A DNA stretch of 62,801 bases from CAYTZH01 sp964442285 (GCA_964442285.1 CAYTZH010000030.1:1-62801); one strand, 5' to 3'; shown: positions 16,419-25,628, counted from the stretch's first letter. Numbers and translations: made by a program. Notes: generated from the letters alone by a model not told the origin.

Positions 16419-17810
16419 ATGCTCCGTCGCTACAGCGAGGTGTTCCGCACCGGTCTCGGTGTGGGCGACATGCTGCTCGTCGCCGGGTCGTGGGTGCTCG
16501 CCTACTGGATCCGTTTCGAGGCCGGTCTGCCCGCGCCGCGGGGCATCCCGCCGTTCTCCCAGTACGCCGTGCTGCTGGCCCTGATCGTTCCGGTCTGGCT
16601 GGCCCTGTTCCGCAGCCGCGGGCTCTACGACCCACAGCGCACCGGCTCGCCCCTGGGCGAGGCGGCGGCGGTGCTGGGGGCGACGGCCGTCGGGGTGGTG
16701 GTGCTCGTGGCCGCGAGCTTCTTCGCCCGCGGCTACTTCTACTCGCGGGCCGTCATCGGGATCTTCAGCATCCTGTCCTTCGTCTCGGTGGTGAGCTTCC
16801 GAGCGGGCATCCGCGGCGTGCTGCGCCGCCTGCGCCGCCGCGGGTTCAACCTGCGCTACGTGCTCGTCGCCGGGGCGGGCGAGCTGGCGGAGGAGGTCAT
16901 CGACCGCATCCACGGCCATCCCGAGGCCGGGCTCCGGGTGGTGGGCGTGCTCTCCCGGGAGCCGGCGGCGGCGGGCCACGTGGCTGGCGTCCCGGTGCTC
17001 GGCGACTACGGCCTGGTGAAGTCGATCCTCTCCCAGCGGCGGGTGGACCAGGTGATCGCGGCGCTGCCCCGGGAGGACGGTCACCACCTCGACAAGCTGC
17101 TGGCCGATCTCGAGGACGAGATGGTCAGCGTGCGCCTGGTGCCCGACCTGCTGCACTTCATGACCCTGCGCAGCTCCGTGGAGGACCTCGAGGGCCTGCC
17201 GATGATCAACCTTCGGGACACGCCCCTGGTGGGCTGGGCGGCGGTGACCAAGCGGGTCTTCGACGTGGCGGCGTCCTCGCTGGCGCTGCTCCTGGCCGCT
17301 CCCCTGCTGGCGCTGATCGCGCTGCTCGTGCGCGCGACGACCGGCTCGCCCGTGCTCTACGCCCAGGAGCGCATGGGTCTCGACGGCCACGTCTTCCGGA
17401 TGCTCAAGTTCCGCACCATGCGCCCCGACGCCGAGGAGAAGACGGGCGCGGTCTGGACGAACGAGAACGACCCGCGCCGTACGCGCATCGGCCGCCTCCT
17501 GCGCCGCACCAACCTGGACGAGCTGCCCCAGCTCTGGAACGTCCTGCGCGGCGACATGAGCCTGGTGGGCCCGCGACCGGAGCGCCCCACGTTCATCGAA
17601 CGCTTCCGGCGGGAGATCCCCGGCTACATGCTCCGCCACAAGGTGAAGTCCGGCCTCACGGGCTGGGCCCAGATCCACGGCTGGCGCGGCAACACCTCGC
17701 TCCACGAGCGGATCGAGCACGACATCTACTACATCCAGAACTGGTCCCTGGGCCTGGACGTCCGCATCCTGCTGTGGACGCTCTGGCGCGGCTTCCGGAA
17801 CGCCTACTGA
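16419..17810 (+). CDS. Polyprenyl glycosylphosphotransferase (WcaJ/EpsE-type initiating enzyme)
   Basis: Starts a polysaccharide repeat unit by moving a sugar-1-phosphate from a nucleotide sugar to undecaprenyl phosphate. The 463 residues fit the long polytopic form: four N-terminal membrane helices, a CoA-binding-like domain (VLVAGAGELAEEVIDRI, near 145), and the C-terminal bacterial sugar transferase core with KRVFDVAASSLAL, QERMGLDGHVF, KFRTMRPDAEE, RRTNLDELPQLWNVLRGDMS and VGPRPERP. ATG 16419 follows the previous stop directly. It marks the cluster as making an exopolysaccharide or O-antigen. Confidence 0.92.
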   Translation: MLRRYSEVFRTGLGVGDMLLVAGSWVLAYWIRFEAGLPAPRGIPPFSQYAVLLALIVPVWLALFRSRGLYDPQRTGSPLGEAAAVLGATAVGVVVLVAASFFARGYFYSRAVIGIFSILSFVSVVSFRAGIRGVLRRLRRRGFNLRYVLVAGAGELAEEVIDRIHGHPEAGLRVVGVLSREPAAAGHVAGVPVLGDYGLVKSILSQRRVDQVIAALPREDGHHLDKLLADLEDEMVSVRLVPDLLHFMTLRSSVEDLEGLPMINLRDTPLVGWAAVTKRVFDVAASSLALLLAAPLLALIALLVRATTGSPVLYAQERMGLDGHVFRMLKFRTMRPDAEEKTGAVWTNENDPRRTRIGRLLRRTNLDELPQLWNVLRGDMSLVGPRPERPTFIERFRREIPGYMLRHKVKSGLTGWAQIHGWRGNTSLHERIEHDIYYIQNWSLGLDVRILLWTLWRGFRNAY

Positions 17811-17857
17811 GGAAGCGCGGGCGCGGCCCCGGAATGCCTACGGAAGAAGCGAGTGCG

Positions 17858-18973
17858 ATGAAGCGAGTTCCCTGTGTCGACCTGGCTGGCGAGTACGCCG
17901 AGATCGGAGCCGAGCTCGAGGCGGCCGTCACCGGCGTGCTGCGCTCGGGGGCCTTCGTGCTCGGGCCGGAGACCCGCGCCTTCGAGGAGGAGCTGGCGGC
18001 CTACTGCGGCAGCCGCTTCGCCATCGGCGTGGGCTCGGGCACCGAGGCGCTGATCCTGGCCCTCGAAGCGCTGGGCGTGGGCTCCGGCGACGAGGTGATC
18101 ACCACGCCCTTCACCTACTTCGCGTCGGTGGAGGCGATCCTGCGCGTGGGCGCCCGGCCGGTCTTCGCCGACCTCGAGCCCGGCGGCTTCAACCTCGACC
18201 CGGAGGCCGTGGGGGACGCGCTCACGCCTCGGACGCGGGCCGTGCTGCCCGTGCACGTCTTCGGCCAGTGCGCCGACGTGGGCCGCCTGCGGACACTCAC
18301 CGATCCGCGCGGCATCGCGGTGGTGGAGGACGCGGCCCAGGCCATCGGGGCGGCGCGCGACGGTCGCCGCGCGGGCGCCCTGGGCGCCCTCGGCTGCTTC
18401 AGCTTCTACCCCTCGAAGAACCTGGCAGCGCTCGGCGACGGCGGCGCCGTCACCACCGACGATCCCGCCCTGGCCGAGCGCGTCCGGCTGCTCGGCTGCC
18501 ACGGCAGCGCCGAGCGCGACGTCCACCGCTTCGTCGGCACCACCTCGCGCCTCGATGCGGTGCAGGCCGCGGCCCTGCGGGTCAAGCTCCGCCGCCTCGA
18601 CGCCTGGAACGCCGCCCGGACCGAGCGCGCGCGGGTCTACGCCGAGGGGCTGGCCGACGTCGCGGGCGTGGAGCTGCCGGCCGCGGGGCCGCGCGAGACG
18701 CCGTGCTGGCACCAGTTCGCGATCCGCTGTCGGCCGGTGGAGGTCTGGGAGCGGGTCACCAAGGCCCTCGAGGAGGCCCACGTGGACTGGCGTCACTTCT
18801 ACCCGACGCCGGCCTATCGCCAGGCGGCCCTGGGCGACGCCCGGCTCCCGGAGGGCAGCTGCCCGGAGGCCGAGCGGGCCTGTCGCGAGGTGATCTGCCT
18901 GCCGATCCATCCGCGCCTGGCGCCCGACGAGCAGGCGCGGGTCGTCGACGCCGTCCGCGCCGCCCAGCCCTGA
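17858..18973 (+). CDS. DegT/DnrJ/EryC1/StrS family sugar aminotransferase
   Basis: PLP enzyme of 371 residues that most often transfers an amino group to a nucleotide-linked keto sugar. Seen: VPCVDLAGEY start, GSGTEALILALEALG for cofactor phosphate, TPFTYFASVEAI, VVEDAAQAIGA with the PLP-ring Asp, FSFYPSKNLAALGDGG with the PLP lysine, and the C-terminal LPIHPRL. ATG 17858 was preferred over ATG 17834 because GGAAGAAG lies just upstream of it and the protein then starts like its relatives. Last gene of the sugar cluster; it would supply an amino sugar to that glycan. Confidence 0.9.
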   Translation: MKRVPCVDLAGEYAEIGAELEAAVTGVLRSGAFVLGPETRAFEEELAAYCGSRFAIGVGSGTEALILALEALGVGSGDEVITTPFTYFASVEAILRVGARPVFADLEPGGFNLDPEAVGDALTPRTRAVLPVHVFGQCADVGRLRTLTDPRGIAVVEDAAQAIGAARDGRRAGALGALGCFSFYPSKNLAALGDGGAVTTDDPALAERVRLLGCHGSAERDVHRFVGTTSRLDAVQAAALRVKLRRLDAWNAARTERARVYAEGLADVAGVELPAAGPRETPCWHQFAIRCRPVEVWERVTKALEEAHVDWRHFYPTPAYRQAALGDARLPEGSCPEAERACREVICLPIHPRLAPDEQARVVDAVRAAQP

Positions 18974-18983
18974 GGAGACCGCC

Positions 18984-19433
18984 GTGTCCGAGCACCGCGC
19001 CGCCATCCGCTGGGAACGGGAGAGCGAGGACTTCTCCTACGAGGCCTACAACCGCGGCCACCGCTGGGCCTTCGACGGAGGCATCGAGGTGCCCGCCTCG
19101 GCGGCGCCCGACTACCGGGGCGATCCGGCGCGGGTCGATCCCGAGGAGGCCTTCGTGGCCGCGCTGTCGAGCTGCCACATGCTGACCTTCCTGGCGATCG
19201 CCGCCCGCAAGCGGCTCGTCGTCGATCGCTACGCGGACGATGCGGTCGGCTCCATGGAGAAGAACGACGAGGGGCGGCTCGCCATCACCCGGGTCCGCCT
19301 GCGTCCGGCGGTGACCTTCGCCGAGGGCACGACCGTGTCGGAGGAGGCGCTCGCGCGGATGCACGCGCAGGCGCACGAGCACTGCTTCATCGCCAACTCG
19401 GTGCGCACGCGGATCACGGTCGAGCCGGCCTGA
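18984..19433 (+). CDS. OsmC/Ohr family protein
   Basis: A protein of 149 residues of the OsmC fold. Relatives reduce organic hydroperoxides using two cysteines; here these fit the Cys in LSSCHMLTFL (around residue 60) and in EHCFIANS (around 133). The N-terminal IRWERESEDFSYEAY and the PEEAFVAALSSC pattern are typical of the YhfA/OsmC branch more than Ohr. GTG 18984 follows GGAG. It may be read through from the sugar cluster (10 bp gap) but is functionally separate. It converges on the GT4 gene. Confidence 0.87.
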   Translation: MSEHRAAIRWERESEDFSYEAYNRGHRWAFDGGIEVPASAAPDYRGDPARVDPEEAFVAALSSCHMLTFLAIAARKRLVVDRYADDAVGSMEKNDEGRLAITRVRLRPAVTFAEGTTVSEEALARMHAQAHEHCFIANSVRTRITVEPA

Positions 19434-19449
19434 GGGCCGGCCCTGGCGC

Positions 19450-20565
19450 TCAGGCCCGTCCGGTCAGCCCGGCGATGGCATCGGTCATCTCGCGCCGGAA
19501 GCGCTCGCAGGAGAACGCCTCGGCGTGGCGGCGGATGGCGGCGGGATCGAAGGCCGACGCCTCGCGCTCGAGCCGCGCCACGGCGCGGTCCAGCGCCTCC
19601 GGGGTCTGCGCCTCGAACCACACGCCCGTGGGGGCGCGGCCGGCCGGGTCGTCCAGGGGCACGACCGTCTCGGTGGCGCCGCCGCGGCCGAAGGCCACCA
19701 CCGGTCGCCCCGCGGCCTGGGCCTCGACCGCGATGATTCCGAAGTCCTCGTCCTGGGGATACACCAGGGCACGACAGCGGGCGTAGAGGTCCGCCAGCGC
19801 CTCGTCCGAGACCCGTCCCACGAAGCGTACCGAGGGCGGCGCGTTCCGCTCCAGGGCGGCGCGGGTGGGGCCGTCGCCGGCGACCACCAGCGGCCGGCCC
19901 GAGCGGCCGAAGGCCTCCACGGCCAGGGCCTCGCTCTTGTAGGGCACGAAGCCGCCGACGAGCAGGTAGAAGTCCTCGGGCGCCGCGCCCGAGGGTCGCA
20001 CCCGCTCTACGTCGACCGGCGGGTAGATCACGTCCGCCTCGCGGTCGTAGTGGCGGCGGATCCGGTCCGCCACGACGTGGGAGATGGCGACGAAGCGGGT
20101 GACCCGCTCGGGGGTGCTGGTGCGCACGTCCCAGCGCCGGAGCCAGGCGGCCAGGGGGGCGGCCAGCGCCCGCCGCGCGCCGCGTCCGAGGTAGGCGTCG
20201 GCCTGGTCCCAGACGTAGCGCATGGGCGTGAAGCAGTAGCAGAGGTGCGGCGTGCCCCGGGCCACGCGGACGCCCTTGGCCACGGCGTGGCTGGTGGAGA
20301 GCACCAGGTCGTAGCCCTCCAGCCGGAAGCGCTCCACGGCCAGGGGCATGAGGGGCAGGAGCTTGCGGTAGTGCCGCGCCACGCCGGGGAGCCCCGAGAG
20401 GAGGCTCGCCCGGATGCGCAGCCGCTCGATGCGTTCGAAGGTGGAGCCGGGGACGTGGACCAGGGTGTAGAGGTCCGCGTCGGGATGGAGCGCCGCGAGC
20501 TCGTCGAGGACGCGCTCGCCGCCGCGACGCCCCGTGAGCCAATCGTGCACGAAGGCCACCCGCAC
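19450..20565 (-). CDS. Glycosyltransferase family 4
   Basis: GT-B retaining glycosyltransferase of 371 residues. Seen: N-terminal VAFVHDWLTGRRGGERVLDE, the C-terminal domain start YLLVGGFVPYKSEALAVEAF, VVAGDGP, VRFVGRVSDEALADLYARC, and the donor-binding PQDEDFGIIAVEAQAAGRPVVAFGRGG pattern. It lacks membrane helices, so it is probably a peripheral enzyme adding sugars to a lipid-linked glycan. GTG 20565 is followed by a typical first strand. It lies alone between OsmC and lon, near the envelope-sugar cluster on the other strand. Sugar specificity cannot be read. Confidence 0.9.
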   Translation of the reverse strand: MRVAFVHDWLTGRRGGERVLDELAALHPDADLYTLVHVPGSTFERIERLRIRASLLSGLPGVARHYRKLLPLMPLAVERFRLEGYDLVLSTSHAVAKGVRVARGTPHLCYCFTPMRYVWDQADAYLGRGARRALAAPLAAWLRRWDVRTSTPERVTRFVAISHVVADRIRRHYDREADVIYPPVDVERVRPSGAAPEDFYLLVGGFVPYKSEALAVEAFGRSGRPLVVAGDGPTRAALERNAPPSVRFVGRVSDEALADLYARCRALVYPQDEDFGIIAVEAQAAGRPVVAFGRGGATETVVPLDDPAGRAPTGVWFEAQTPEALDRAVARLEREASAFDPAAIRRHAEAFSCERFRREMTDAIAGLTGRA

Positions 20566-20594
20566 GCGCGCAGCATAGCGCCGAGGGTGGCCCG

Positions 20595-23066
20595 CTAGGC
20601 CTCCAGGGCGATCTCCAGCGCCTCCTCGATCTCGTCCACCAGGCGGATGTCGAGGCGCGCGCGGACGTCCTCGGGCACGTCCGCCAGGTCCTTCTGGTTG
20701 CGGTGGGGCAGGATGACGGTCTCGATCCCGGCGCGCTCCGCCGCCAGCACCTTGTCCTTGATCCCGCCCACGGGCAGGACGCGCCCGCGCAGGGAGATCT
20801 CGCCGGTCATGGCCACGGTTCCCTTGGCGTGGCGTCCGGTGAGCGCCGACACGAGCGCCGTCACCAGGGCCACGCCCGCCGAGGGGCCGTCCTTGGGCAC
20901 GGCGCCGGCGGGCACGTGGAGGTGGATCTCGCCGGCGGTGAGGGCGGGGCTCTCGATGCCCAGGCGGCCGGCGTTGGCGCGCACCCAGGAGAGCGCCGTC
21001 TCCGCCGACTCCTTCATTACGTCCCCCAGCTGGCCGGTGAGGCGCAGGCGCACGCCCTCGCCGCCGGCCATGGGGGTGGCTTCGAGGAACAGGATGTCAC
21101 CGCCGTGGGAGGTCGCTGCCAGCCCGACCACGACCCCGGCGAGCACGGTGCGTTCGGCGGTCTCGGGCAGGTGGGGCGGCGGGCCCAGGGCCTCGCGGGC
21201 GAACGCCGGATCGATGCTGACGCGGGCCCCGCCGTCGCCGCGGGCCCGCGCCTCGGCCACCCGGCGCGCGGCCTTGCGCGCCAGGCTGGCGAGGAAGCGG
21301 TCCAGGTTCCGCACGCCGGCCTCGCGGGTGTACTCGTGGACGACCGCCTCCAGGGCCTCGTCCGTGAACGCGACGGTGTCTCCGTCGAGCCCGTGGTCCT
21401 CGAGCTGCTTCGGCACCAGGTGCTCCCGGGCGATGGCCCGCTTGTCGCGGTCCGCGTAGCCCGGCAGCTCGATCACCTCCATGCGGTCGAGGAGCGCCGG
21501 GGGGATGGTCGAGAGGGTGTTGGCGGTGGCGATGAAGAGCACCTTCGAGAGGTCGAAGGGCACCTCCACGTAGTGGTCGCTGAAGGTGTGGTTCTGCTCC
21601 GGATCGAGCACCTCGAGCAGGGCCGAGGAGGGGTCGCCCCGGAAGTCGGCGCCGAGCTTGTCGATCTCGTCCAGCAGGAAGACCGGGTTGCGGGAGCCTG
21701 CTCGGCGCAGGCTCTGGAGGATGCGACCGGGCATCGCCCCCACGTAGGTGCGCCGATGGCCGCGGATCTCCGCCTCGTCGCGGACCCCGCCCAGGGAGGC
21801 CCGGGCGAACTTGCGGCCCATGGCGCGCGCGATGGAGCGGCCGAGGGAGGTCTTGCCCACGCCCGGGGGCCCCACGAAGCAGAGGATCGGGCCCTTCGCC
21901 TCCGGGGCGAGCTTGCGCACCGCCAGGAACTCGAGGATGCGGTCCTTGACCTTGTCGAGGCCGTGGTGGTCGGCGTCGAGCACCTCCCGGGCCCGGGCCA
22001 GGTCCAGGTGGTCCTCGGTCAGGACCGACCAGGGCAGCTCCACCAGCCACTCCAGGTAGGTGCGCACCAGGTGGCGATCGGGCGCATGCTGCTGGAGGGC
22101 CGAGAGGCGTCTGAGCTCGCGCTCGGCCTGGGCGAGGGCCTCCTCGGGCAGGTTCGCGGCGTCGATCTTCTCGCGGAGCTCGTCGACTTCGCGCATGCCC
22201 GCGTCGGCCTCGCCGAGCTCGTTCTGGATGTCGCGCATGCGCCGGCGCAGCACCCGCTCCCGCCGACGGGGGTCGATCTCCTCCGACTCGGCCTGGTCGC
22301 GCAGGACGGCCTGGGCCCGGGCGATCGTGACCTCGCGCTCGAGGATGCCCGCGACCTCCTGCAGGCGGCGGGACGGGTCGATCTCCGCCAGCAGGGCCAC
22401 CCGCTGCTCCAGGGCCAGAGGCAGGGTGGAGGCGACCAGGTCGGCGAGCAGGCCCGGGCTCGGCAGGCCCGACACGAAGCTCTTCCACTCGTTGGGGAGG
22501 TCGTCGCGCAGGTCGATGATCTGGTGGGCCAGGGCCGTGACGCGGCTCCAGGCCGCCCGACGCTCGGCTGTGTCGCGGTCGGGCTCCGTCAGCGGATCCA
22601 CCCGGACCCGCAGCACCGGCTCCCGCGCTAGCACCTCGCCCAGGGAGGTCCGGGCCACCCCCGAGACCACGGCGTGGCGGTCCTCGGCCCGGGCCGGGAT
22701 CACCCGGGCGACCCGCGCGATGCAGGCGACGGGGTGCAGGTCTGCGGGTCCCGGGGCGTCGTTGGTGGGATCCCGCTGGGTGGCGACCACGAGGAAGCCC
22801 CCCTCGCCGGCCTCCGCCAGGGCGGCCAGGGAGCGGGGACGGCCCACGATCAGCGGAGCCGTGACGCCCGGGTAGAGCACGACGTCGCGGACGGGCAGCA
22901 CGGGGAGGACCTCGGGAACCTCCAGCCGCTCGGAGCCCCCCTCCCCGCGGAGGAGATCCTCGCCGAGGCCGCCGGGCCCCTCGGACTCGCCGCCCCCGCC
23001 CTCCGGGTCCGGCCCCGTCAACGCCCTGCCTTGCGAATCTGCTGCATGAAGGGGGAGGGTGCGCAC
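20595..23066 (-). CDS. lon: ATP-dependent protease La
   Basis: Cytosolic AAA+ protease for damaged and regulatory proteins. It shows an N-terminal LonN domain (LPVLPVRDVVLYPGVTAPLI), a coiled-coil middle, Walker A GPPGVGKTSLG, Walker B VFLLDEIDKL, and a C-terminal serine protease domain with the catalytic Ser in DGPSAGVAL and Lys in GGIKDKVLAAERAG. The whole is 823 residues, normal for LonA. The start is uncertain: GTG 23066 has no Shine-Dalgarno, while in-frame TTG 23021 has AAGGCAGGG upstream and a possible promoter (TTGACG at 23083-23078) ahead of it. The N-terminal extension is Gly- and Glu-rich. Confidence 0.95.
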   Translation of the reverse strand: MRTLPLHAADSQGRALTGPDPEGGGGESEGPGGLGEDLLRGEGGSERLEVPEVLPVLPVRDVVLYPGVTAPLIVGRPRSLAALAEAGEGGFLVVATQRDPTNDAPGPADLHPVACIARVARVIPARAEDRHAVVSGVARTSLGEVLAREPVLRVRVDPLTEPDRDTAERRAAWSRVTALAHQIIDLRDDLPNEWKSFVSGLPSPGLLADLVASTLPLALEQRVALLAEIDPSRRLQEVAGILEREVTIARAQAVLRDQAESEEIDPRRRERVLRRRMRDIQNELGEADAGMREVDELREKIDAANLPEEALAQAERELRRLSALQQHAPDRHLVRTYLEWLVELPWSVLTEDHLDLARAREVLDADHHGLDKVKDRILEFLAVRKLAPEAKGPILCFVGPPGVGKTSLGRSIARAMGRKFARASLGGVRDEAEIRGHRRTYVGAMPGRILQSLRRAGSRNPVFLLDEIDKLGADFRGDPSSALLEVLDPEQNHTFSDHYVEVPFDLSKVLFIATANTLSTIPPALLDRMEVIELPGYADRDKRAIAREHLVPKQLEDHGLDGDTVAFTDEALEAVVHEYTREAGVRNLDRFLASLARKAARRVAEARARGDGGARVSIDPAFAREALGPPPHLPETAERTVLAGVVVGLAATSHGGDILFLEATPMAGGEGVRLRLTGQLGDVMKESAETALSWVRANAGRLGIESPALTAGEIHLHVPAGAVPKDGPSAGVALVTALVSALTGRHAKGTVAMTGEISLRGRVLPVGGIKDKVLAAERAGIETVILPHRNQKDLADVPEDVRARLDIRLVDEIEEALEIALEA

Positions 23067-23256
23067 GGTGCCGCGCGCGTCAAGTCGACGACTGCGGGCG
23101 ACCGCGAGGAGGGCAGAACGCGCATGGATTGGTCAGATCGTCGCGTTTCTGGGCTTTTTTGTCACATCTCTGCTCCGTGTCGAGGCACTTCGGCTCAGAT
23201 TCCCCTGGGCTCCGCCTTTGCGCCGCTGCGCGGCAGCGATCCTGCACCTCGGACGC

Positions 23257-23288
23257 GCCGTCGGGGGCGACTCTGCGCCCCCGACGGC
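23257..23288 (+). promoter_or_regulatory. Perfect 13-bp stem hairpin in the ccoN leader
   Basis: GCCGTCGGGGGCG (23257-23269), loop ACTCTG, CGCCCCCGACGGC (23276-23288). Thirteen perfect pairs, almost all G-C, end 21 bases before the ccoN start and just ahead of its Shine-Dalgarno. No T tract follows on either strand, so it is not a standard terminator. It could stabilise the mRNA, block upstream reading or control translation. Confidence 0.7.
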
Positions 23289-23309
23289 CCGAAAGGGGGT
23301 GTGCTCGAC

Positions 23310-24767
23310 GTGAGCGCGGCGACGAACCTGGAAACCCGCGAGATCTACGACATGGGGGTGGTCCGGGGCTTTGCCCTGTCCGCCCTGATCTGGGCCCTGG
23401 TGGGCATGATCGTGGGGCTGCTGGCGGCGGTGCAGCTGGCCTGGCCCGAGGCCAACCTGCCCCCGTACCTGCACTTCGGGCGCATCCGGCCCATCCACAC
23501 GAACGCCGTGATCTTCGGATTCACCCTCGGCGTGGTGTTCGCCGGGAGCTACTACGGCGTCCAGCGCCTGTGCCGGGTGCGGATGTTCTCGGACACGCTC
23601 TCGTGGATCAATCTGTGGGGCTGGAACGCGATCATCGTCGCGGCGGCGGTCACGCTGCTCCTCGGCAAGAGCTCGAGCAAGGAGTACGCCGAGCTCGAGT
23701 GGCCGATCGACGTCGCCATCGCCGTGGTGTGGGTGGTCTACGCGGTCAACTTCTTCGGCACGATCGCCCGGCGCAGGGAGAAGGGCATGTACGCGGCCCT
23801 CTGGTTCTGGATCGCCACGGTCCTGACCATCGCCATGCTCCACATCTTCAACAGCATGGCGCTGCCGGTCTCGTTCCTGAAGTCCTACTCGGCCTACGCG
23901 GGCGTGCACGACGCCAACATCCAGTGGTGGTACGGGCACAACGCCGTGGGCTTCCTGCTCACCACGCCGATCCTCGGCCTGATGTACTACTTCCTGCCCA
24001 AGCAGGCCGGACGGCCGGTCTACTCCCACCGCCTCTCGATCGTGCACTTCTGGTCGCTCATCTTCATCTACATGTGGGCGGGTCCGCACCACCTGATCTA
24101 CTCGCCCCTGCCCGACTGGGCCCAGACCTTCGGTACCGCGTTCTCCGTAATGCTGATCCTGCCCTCCTGGGGCGGCATGCTGAACGGCCTGCTCACCCTG
24201 CGCGGCGCCTGGCACAAGCTGCGGACGGATCCGCTGCTCAAGATGTTCGTGGTGGGCCTCACCTTCTACGGCATGAGTACCTTCGAGGGTCCGATGATGG
24301 CCGTGAAGACGGTGAACTCCCTCAGCCACTTCACCAACTGGACCATCGGTCACGTCCACTCGGGAGCCCTGGGCTGGGTGGCCCTCACCTGCTTCGCGAC
24401 GCTCTACTACCTGATCCCGCGGCTCTGGCACACGACGCTGTACAGCGTCCGCCTGGCCGAGGCGCACTTCTGGACCGCCACCCTGGGCCTCGTGATCTAC
24501 GTGACCGCCATGTGGATCTCCGGCGTCACCCAGGGCCTGATGTGGCGGGCGGTGAACCCCGACGGCAGCCTCGTCTACACCTTCATCGAGACCGTCGCCG
24601 CCATCCGCATCTACGACATCATCCGCGTCTTCGGCGGCGCGCTCTACCTCGGTGGCGCCCTGATCATGTTCTACAACGTGATCCAGACCATCCGGCAGGG
24701 CAGCGCGGCGGTGCCGGCTCCGGAGCCGCCCGCGGGCGCCGCCGTGGCCGTGGCCGGGGGGAAGTGA
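23310..24767 (+). CDS. ccoN: cbb3-type cytochrome c oxidase subunit I
   Basis: Catalytic haem-copper subunit of the high-affinity terminal oxidase, with 12 membrane helices in the inner membrane. The 485 residues include RPIHTNAVIFGF (haem-ligand His), WWYGHNAVGFLLTTP, HFWSLIFIYMWAGPHHLIYSP (CuB ligands) and HFTNWTIGHVHSGALGW, all hallmarks of CcoN. Start GTG 23310 was chosen because AAAGGGGG lies 10 bases upstream; GTG 23301 is an alternative. First gene of ccoNOQPGHIS; its leader carries a strong hairpin. The oxidase implies microaerobic respiration. I saw no FNR-type box upstream. Confidence 0.96.
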   Translation: MSAATNLETREIYDMGVVRGFALSALIWALVGMIVGLLAAVQLAWPEANLPPYLHFGRIRPIHTNAVIFGFTLGVVFAGSYYGVQRLCRVRMFSDTLSWINLWGWNAIIVAAAVTLLLGKSSSKEYAELEWPIDVAIAVVWVVYAVNFFGTIARRREKGMYAALWFWIATVLTIAMLHIFNSMALPVSFLKSYSAYAGVHDANIQWWYGHNAVGFLLTTPILGLMYYFLPKQAGRPVYSHRLSIVHFWSLIFIYMWAGPHHLIYSPLPDWAQTFGTAFSVMLILPSWGGMLNGLLTLRGAWHKLRTDPLLKMFVVGLTFYGMSTFEGPMMAVKTVNSLSHFTNWTIGHVHSGALGWVALTCFATLYYLIPRLWHTTLYSVRLAEAHFWTATLGLVIYVTAMWISGVTQGLMWRAVNPDGSLVYTFIETVAAIRIYDIIRVFGGALYLGGALIMFYNVIQTIRQGSAAVPAPEPPAGAAVAVAGGK

Positions 24768-24768
24768 G

Positions 24769-25473
24769 ATGGCCTACGACGCGCATCGCGAGCTGGAGAA
24801 GCACGGCCTCAACTTCACCCTGCTGACCTTCGCGGCGGTGGTGGTGGCGGGCCTGGTCCTGCTGATCCCGCCGTATTTCCTGCAGGGCACGGTGGAGCCC
24901 ATCGAGGGCGTCCGGCCCTTCACGGCGCTGGAGCTGGAGGGGCGCGACCTGTACATCCGCGAGGGCTGCAACAACTGCCACAGCCAGATGATCCGGCCCT
25001 TCAAGACCGAGACGGACCGCTACGGCCAGTTCAGCATGGCGGGCGAGAACGTCTACGATCGACCCTTCCTCTACGGCTCGCGGCGGACCGGCCCGGACCT
25101 GGCCCGGGTGGGCGGGAAGTACCCGCACTCCTGGCACTGGGCCCACTTCCGCCGCGCCCAGGACATCGAGCCGCGCTCGAACATGCCGAGCTTCGCCCAC
25201 CTCTACGCATGGGAGCTCGACCTCTCGCAGACCGCCACCAAGCTGCGCGTGCTGCGTCGACTCGGACACCCCTATAGCGACGCCGAGATCGAGGGCGCCG
25301 CCGATGACGCCCGCACCCAGGCGGCGGAGATCGTCGCGACCCTGCGCCAGGAGGGCTTCGAGGTTTCCGAGGCCGAGGCGCGCAGCGAGGTGGTGGCCCT
25401 GATCGCCTACATGCAGCGGCTCGGGACCGACATCGGACGCGGTCCGGTCACGACCGCGGAGGTGCAGCCGTGA
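24769..25473 (+). CDS. ccoO: cbb3-type cytochrome c oxidase subunit II (monohaem)
   Basis: Membrane-anchored c-type cytochrome that passes electrons to CcoN. The 234 residues have an N-terminal helix (TLLTFAAVVVAGLVLLIPPYFL) and the haem site EGCNNCHSQMIRPF with CxxCH at about residues 68-72, then LYGSRRTGPDLARVGGKY and a Met in RSNMPSF as axial ligand. ATG 24769 is one base after the ccoN stop. The C-terminal LIAYMQRLG is typical. The stop is overlapped by the ccoQ start. Confidence 0.96.
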   Translation: MAYDAHRELEKHGLNFTLLTFAAVVVAGLVLLIPPYFLQGTVEPIEGVRPFTALELEGRDLYIREGCNNCHSQMIRPFKTETDRYGQFSMAGENVYDRPFLYGSRRTGPDLARVGGKYPHSWHWAHFRRAQDIEPRSNMPSFAHLYAWELDLSQTATKLRVLRRLGHPYSDAEIEGAADDARTQAAEIVATLRQEGFEVSEAEARSEVVALIAYMQRLGTDIGRGPVTTAEVQP

Positions 25474-25628
25474 GCGGCGAGATCGACTGGGCCGGCGTCT
25501 ACAAGTTCGCCCGCCTGGCGGCGCTGGCGCTGGCCCTGGTGGGGATCGCGGCGTGGGTCTACTGGCCCTCGCGCCGGGAGCGCATGGAGGCGCCGGCTCG
25601 GCGCATGCTCGAGGAGGACGACGGGTGA
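25470..25628 (+). CDS. ccoQ: CcoQ/FixQ-like small membrane subunit
   Basis: A 52-residue single-span protein in the position where ccoQ is found, too short for most ORF callers. It has GTG 25470 overlapping the ccoO stop (GTGA), a short start SGEIDWAGVYKFARL, a hydrophobic helix (AALALALVGIAAWVYW), then a charged tail SRRERMEAPARRM. FixQ/CcoQ proteins have this topology with a YxP-like motif after the helix, here WVYWPS. It stabilises the cbb3 complex. The stop is overlapped by ccoP. Confidence 0.85.
   Translation: MSGEIDWAGVYKFARLAALALALVGIAAWVYWPSRRERMEAPARRMLEEDDG

Noticed and set aside
14805..17720. A 971-codon open frame on the minus strand opposite the sugar cluster (and similar long antisense frames over most genes)
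   Set aside because: High GC at third positions keeps opposite frames open. The translations are low-complexity His, Gly, Arg and Pro strings without motifs, while the + strand shows clear conserved proteins.
23150..23165. A rho-independent terminator at the CTTTTTT tract
   Set aside because: There is no stem directly before the T run, and the tract lies upstream of both divergent genes rather than after a gene.
23067..23309. An FNR/ANR box (TTGAT-N4-ATCAA) ahead of the cbb3 operon
   Set aside because: Expected for this oxidase, but I found no match in the region; only a T-rich patch near 23155 and a weak TTGTCA-like element are present.
24211..24226. Sigma-54-like TGGCAC inside ccoN
   Set aside because: The -12 element does not match and the site is deep inside a conserved coding region.
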